Assembly: GCF_016411865.1 (NCBI RefSeq) | Contig: NZ_JAEKJA010000005.1 | Location: forward strand, 186,001 to 250,000 | Direction of reading: 5' to 3' | Length of the DNA: 64,000 nucleotides | DNA from: Acuticoccus mangrovi | GTDB taxonomy: Bacteria; Pseudomonadota; Alphaproteobacteria; Rhizobiales; Amorphaceae | Shown: positions 61,868-64,000 of the stretch, in pieces | How positions within the stretch are numbered: position 1 is the first letter of the stretch | Layout: every line of letters starts with the position of its first letter | Translations under genes and position numbers: made by a program | Notes under the pieces: model-generated | Seen by the model: only the letters and a program-made list of their open reading frames with translations | Database searches by the model: none | Told to the model about the DNA's origin: nothing

Positions 61868-64000
61868 ACGCCCCGCTCGGCTACCCCGACGACGTCTTCA
61901 CCCTCGAAGGCCACGCCGCGGGGGAGGGGGGGCTCGACTTGCGCGCCCTATTGCGCCTCCTGTGGCGGGCGCGGGTGAAGATGATCGCGGGCGGCCTCGT
62001 CGGCCTCATCCTGGCGCTCGCGCACATCGTGTCGCTGCAGCCGACCTACACGGCGTCGGCCACGGTGCTGTTCACGCCGGAGATCCGCAAGCTCGGCCAC
62101 GTCGACACGATGGTCGCCCAGCCGCCGGACGACGGGGTACGCAATCAGGTCGAGATTCTGCGCTCGGCGACGCTTCTGACGCGCGTGGTGGAGCGCCTGA
62201 AGCCGGCCGAGCGCGCCGAGCTGACGGGGCCCGCCGGCGGCGTCTCCCTGTTCGACTGGAAGGTGCTGGTGCCGTGGCCGCTCCTCGTCAATCTCGGCCT
62301 GGTCGCCACCGGCACCGACGGGGAGGAGGCGCAGAAGCGCAAGGCGCGCACCGTGCTGCGGCGCGACCTGCGGCTGCGGCCGCTGCCGGAGTCGCGGGTG
62401 ATCGACATCCTCTACACGGCGCGCGATCCGGCGCTCGCCGCGACCATCGCCAATCTGGTGGCGGAGGAGTACATCGTCGCCCAGCTCGACGCCAAGTTCG
62501 CGGCGACGCGGCGGGCCGCGCTGTGGCTGAGCGAGCGCATCGACGAGCTCGAAGCGGAGGTGAGCCAGTCCGAGGGGGCGGTGAACGACTACCGCGCGAG
62601 CCTTGCCGATCGCACCGGACAGACGACGCCGGCGCTGAAGCAGCAGCTCGAGGTGGTGAACGCCGAGGCGGCCGAGGTCGCCGCCCGCCGCGCCGCCGCC
62701 GAGATCCGCCACCGCCGTGCCGTCGCCGCGATGGAGGAGGGCGACGCGCTCGCCTTCCTGCGCGAGTTCCAGAACTCACGCCAGATCGCCGAGGCGCGGG
62801 CGAAGGAGCGCGAGCTCCTCGCCGACCGGGCGGCGCTCTCCCGCCTCGTCGCGCCGGGCAACGAGCGGCTGCGACTGATCGATTCGCGCATCGAGGCTGT
62901 CCGCCACGAGATCGAGCGCGAGGCGGGGCGTACCCTCGAAGCGCTCGCCGACGAGGTGGCCGTCGCCGAGGCGGCGGAGGTGGAGCTGTCGCAGGCCGCC
63001 GTGGCGCTGGAGGAAAAGCTCGCCGCCCAGAGCCAGGCGGAGGTGAAGCTCCGCCTCCTGGAGCAGGAGGCGGCGGCGAGCCGGATGATCTTCGAGACCT
63101 TCCTCGCCCGCCTCAAGGAGACCTCGCAGCAGGAGAAAGCGGAGACCGCCGACGCGGTGGTGCTGTCGCCGGCCGAGGCGCCGCACTTCGCCGACGGCGC
63201 GCCGGCGGCGCGGATCGCCCTCTTCGGCCTCATCGGCGGTGCCATCGCGGGGCTCGGCGTGGCGGTCGCCCTCGAGCGGGTGCATCACACCTTCCGCAGC
63301 ATCGACACTCTGGAGGAGGCGACGGGCATCACCGTGATCGGCCGGCTGCCGACGGCGCCAGGGGTGGAGGGGCGGGAGGGGCTGCTCGCCTATCTTCTCG
63401 ACAAGCCCAACTCCTCGCTCGCCGAAGCGATGCGGGGGTTGCGCACCAACCTCCTCTTTGCCCGTCGCGACGTGCCACCGAAGGTGGTGATGGTGACGTC
63501 GACGGCGCCCGCGGAGGGCAAGTCCAGCGTCGCCCTGCTGCTCGCCGTCACCGCCACCCGGCTCGGCAAGAAGGTGGTGGTGGTCGACTGCGATCTTCGC
63601 CGGCCGGCGCTCAACGCCTTCTTCGGCGGCCGCGCGCGCCGCACCGCCGGGCTCAACGGCATCCTCGCCGGTAGGGCGAGCCTCGATGCGACGCTCTATG
63701 CCGACGACGACACCGGCATCACAGTGCTCGCGACGCGGCTCGAGGAGGGGGCGGTGGCGAACGCGGCCGACGCCCTCTCCTCGGAGCGCTTCGCCGCGAC
63801 GGTGGCCGAGCTCGCCCGGCGGTTCGACCTCGTCGTCCTCGACGCGCCGCCCCTCCTGCCCGTGAGCGACGCGCGCATCATCGCCCCCCACGCCGACGCG
63901 ACGCTCTACTGCGTCCGCTGGGACGCGACGCCGCGGGAGAGCGTCGCCGACGGCCTGCGCGGTCTCGGCCGGGTGCACACCCGCATCGCCGGCCTCGTCG
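61864..64000 (+). CDS. Wzc/ExoP-like polysaccharide co-polymerase with tyrosine autokinase, partial
   Basis: Begins with the GTG at 61864 and runs off the window, so at least 712 residues are encoded. The N-terminal Wzz domain starts after DLRALLRLLWRARVKM with a membrane helix at about 41-59. A long periplasmic coiled coil (about 210-420) and a second helix (RIALFGLIGGAIAGLGVAVAL) follow. The BY-kinase has Walker A STAPAEGKSS (Lys553), Walker A' VVVVDCDLRRP and Walker B FDLVVLDAPP. The tyrosine-rich tail, if any, is beyond the end. It controls polymer length and export together with the sugar transferase. Confidence 0.93.
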   Translation, partial: MNAPLGYPDDVFTLEGHAAGEGGLDLRALLRLLWRARVKMIAGGLVGLILALAHIVSLQPTYTASATVLFTPEIRKLGHVDTMVAQPPDDGVRNQVEILRSATLLTRVVERLKPAERAELTGPAGGVSLFDWKVLVPWPLLVNLGLVATGTDGEEAQKRKARTVLRRDLRLRPLPESRVIDILYTARDPALAATIANLVAEEYIVAQLDAKFAATRRAALWLSERIDELEAEVSQSEGAVNDYRASLADRTGQTTPALKQQLEVVNAEAAEVAARRAAAEIRHRRAVAAMEEGDALAFLREFQNSRQIAEARAKERELLADRAALSRLVAPGNERLRLIDSRIEAVRHEIEREAGRTLEALADEVAVAEAAEVELSQAAVALEEKLAAQSQAEVKLRLLEQEAAASRMIFETFLARLKETSQQEKAETADAVVLSPAEAPHFADGAPAARIALFGLIGGAIAGLGVAVALERVHHTFRSIDTLEEATGITVIGRLPTAPGVEGREGLLAYLLDKPNSSLAEAMRGLRTNLLFARRDVPPKVVMVTSTAPAEGKSSVALLLAVTATRLGKKVVVVDCDLRRPALNAFFGGRARRTAGLNGILAGRASLDATLYADDDTGITVLATRLEEGAVANAADALSSERFAATVAELARRFDLVVLDAPPLLPVSDARIIAPHADATLYCVRWDATPRESVADGLRGLGRVHTRIAGLV

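Overview
The window is GC-rich, densely coded DNA with GTG/TTG starts, many 1-4 bp stop/start overlaps and no IS, tRNA, rRNA or CRISPR that I can see. The order tsf-pyrH-frr-uppS-cdsA-dxr-rseP-bamA-lpxD-fabZ-lpxA-lpxI-lpxB, with LpxI rather than LpxH, is the classic alphaproteobacterial arrangement. Together with the catabolic and ABC-transporter content it suggests a Hyphomicrobiales (Rhizobiales) chromosome. Genus cannot be read from the sequence.

1-13844 is the core block: translation factors (tsf, frr), UMP kinase, isoprenoid and phospholipid synthesis (uppS, cdsA, dxr), envelope proteolysis and assembly (rseP, bamA) and lipid A synthesis (lpxD, fabZ, lpxA, lpxI, lpxB). Several steps are translationally coupled, and a strong hairpin terminator follows bamA.

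13882-22443 is a LysR regulator followed by a tight seven-gene operon. It encodes a COG0402-type amidohydrolase (deaminase), an NMT1/THI5-type binding protein, an ABC ATPase, two permeases, a flavin monooxygenase that closely resembles the pyrimidine ring-opening enzyme RutA, and an amidase. No rutB-rutG genes are present. I read this as an undescribed import, deamination, oxidative ring-opening and amide-cleavage route for a pyrimidine-like heterocycle, the most interesting system here. A perfect LysR-type T-N11-A palindrome sits at 15030-15044 ahead of it. 22456-25988 (minus) holds leuD, leuC, ohr and a sugar-nucleotide-type epimerase.

26653-53148 is a large catabolic island. It has an isocitrate-lyase-superfamily enzyme with HyuB/HyuA and a cysteine-less isochorismatase-like hydrolase, two GMC oxidoreductases with a four-cysteine motif (one with a gluconate-dehydrogenase-subunit-3 partner), an acetoacetate-decarboxylase-like protein lacking the Schiff-base lysine, and an alpha/beta hydrolase with His at the nucleophile elbow. 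It also has an EamA transporter, a CMD protein, two FMN/FAD/Fe-S oxidoreductases, a complete oligopeptide-type ABC transporter with two tandem binding proteins, a DUF2848 protein and a methyltransferase. Two distant promoters (32600 and 49643) carry nearly the same 18-bp dyad, so parts of the island are probably co-regulated by a protein encoded elsewhere. The substrate is unknown; N-methylated amino acids or hydantoin-like compounds are one reading.

53066-57277 contains a truncated TlpA-like thioredoxin relic, a LysE exporter, a possible small membrane protein, and a Zn/Mn-type ABC importer operon headed by two tiny overlapping ORFs and a candidate metalloregulator dyad, closed by a bidirectional terminator. 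57302-59561 (minus) has a RhlE-like DEAD-box helicase and a small esterase. 59601-64000 begins an exopolysaccharide locus: UDP-glucose dehydrogenase (minus), then an undecaprenyl-phosphate sugar transferase and a Wzc-like BY-kinase cut off by the window end.
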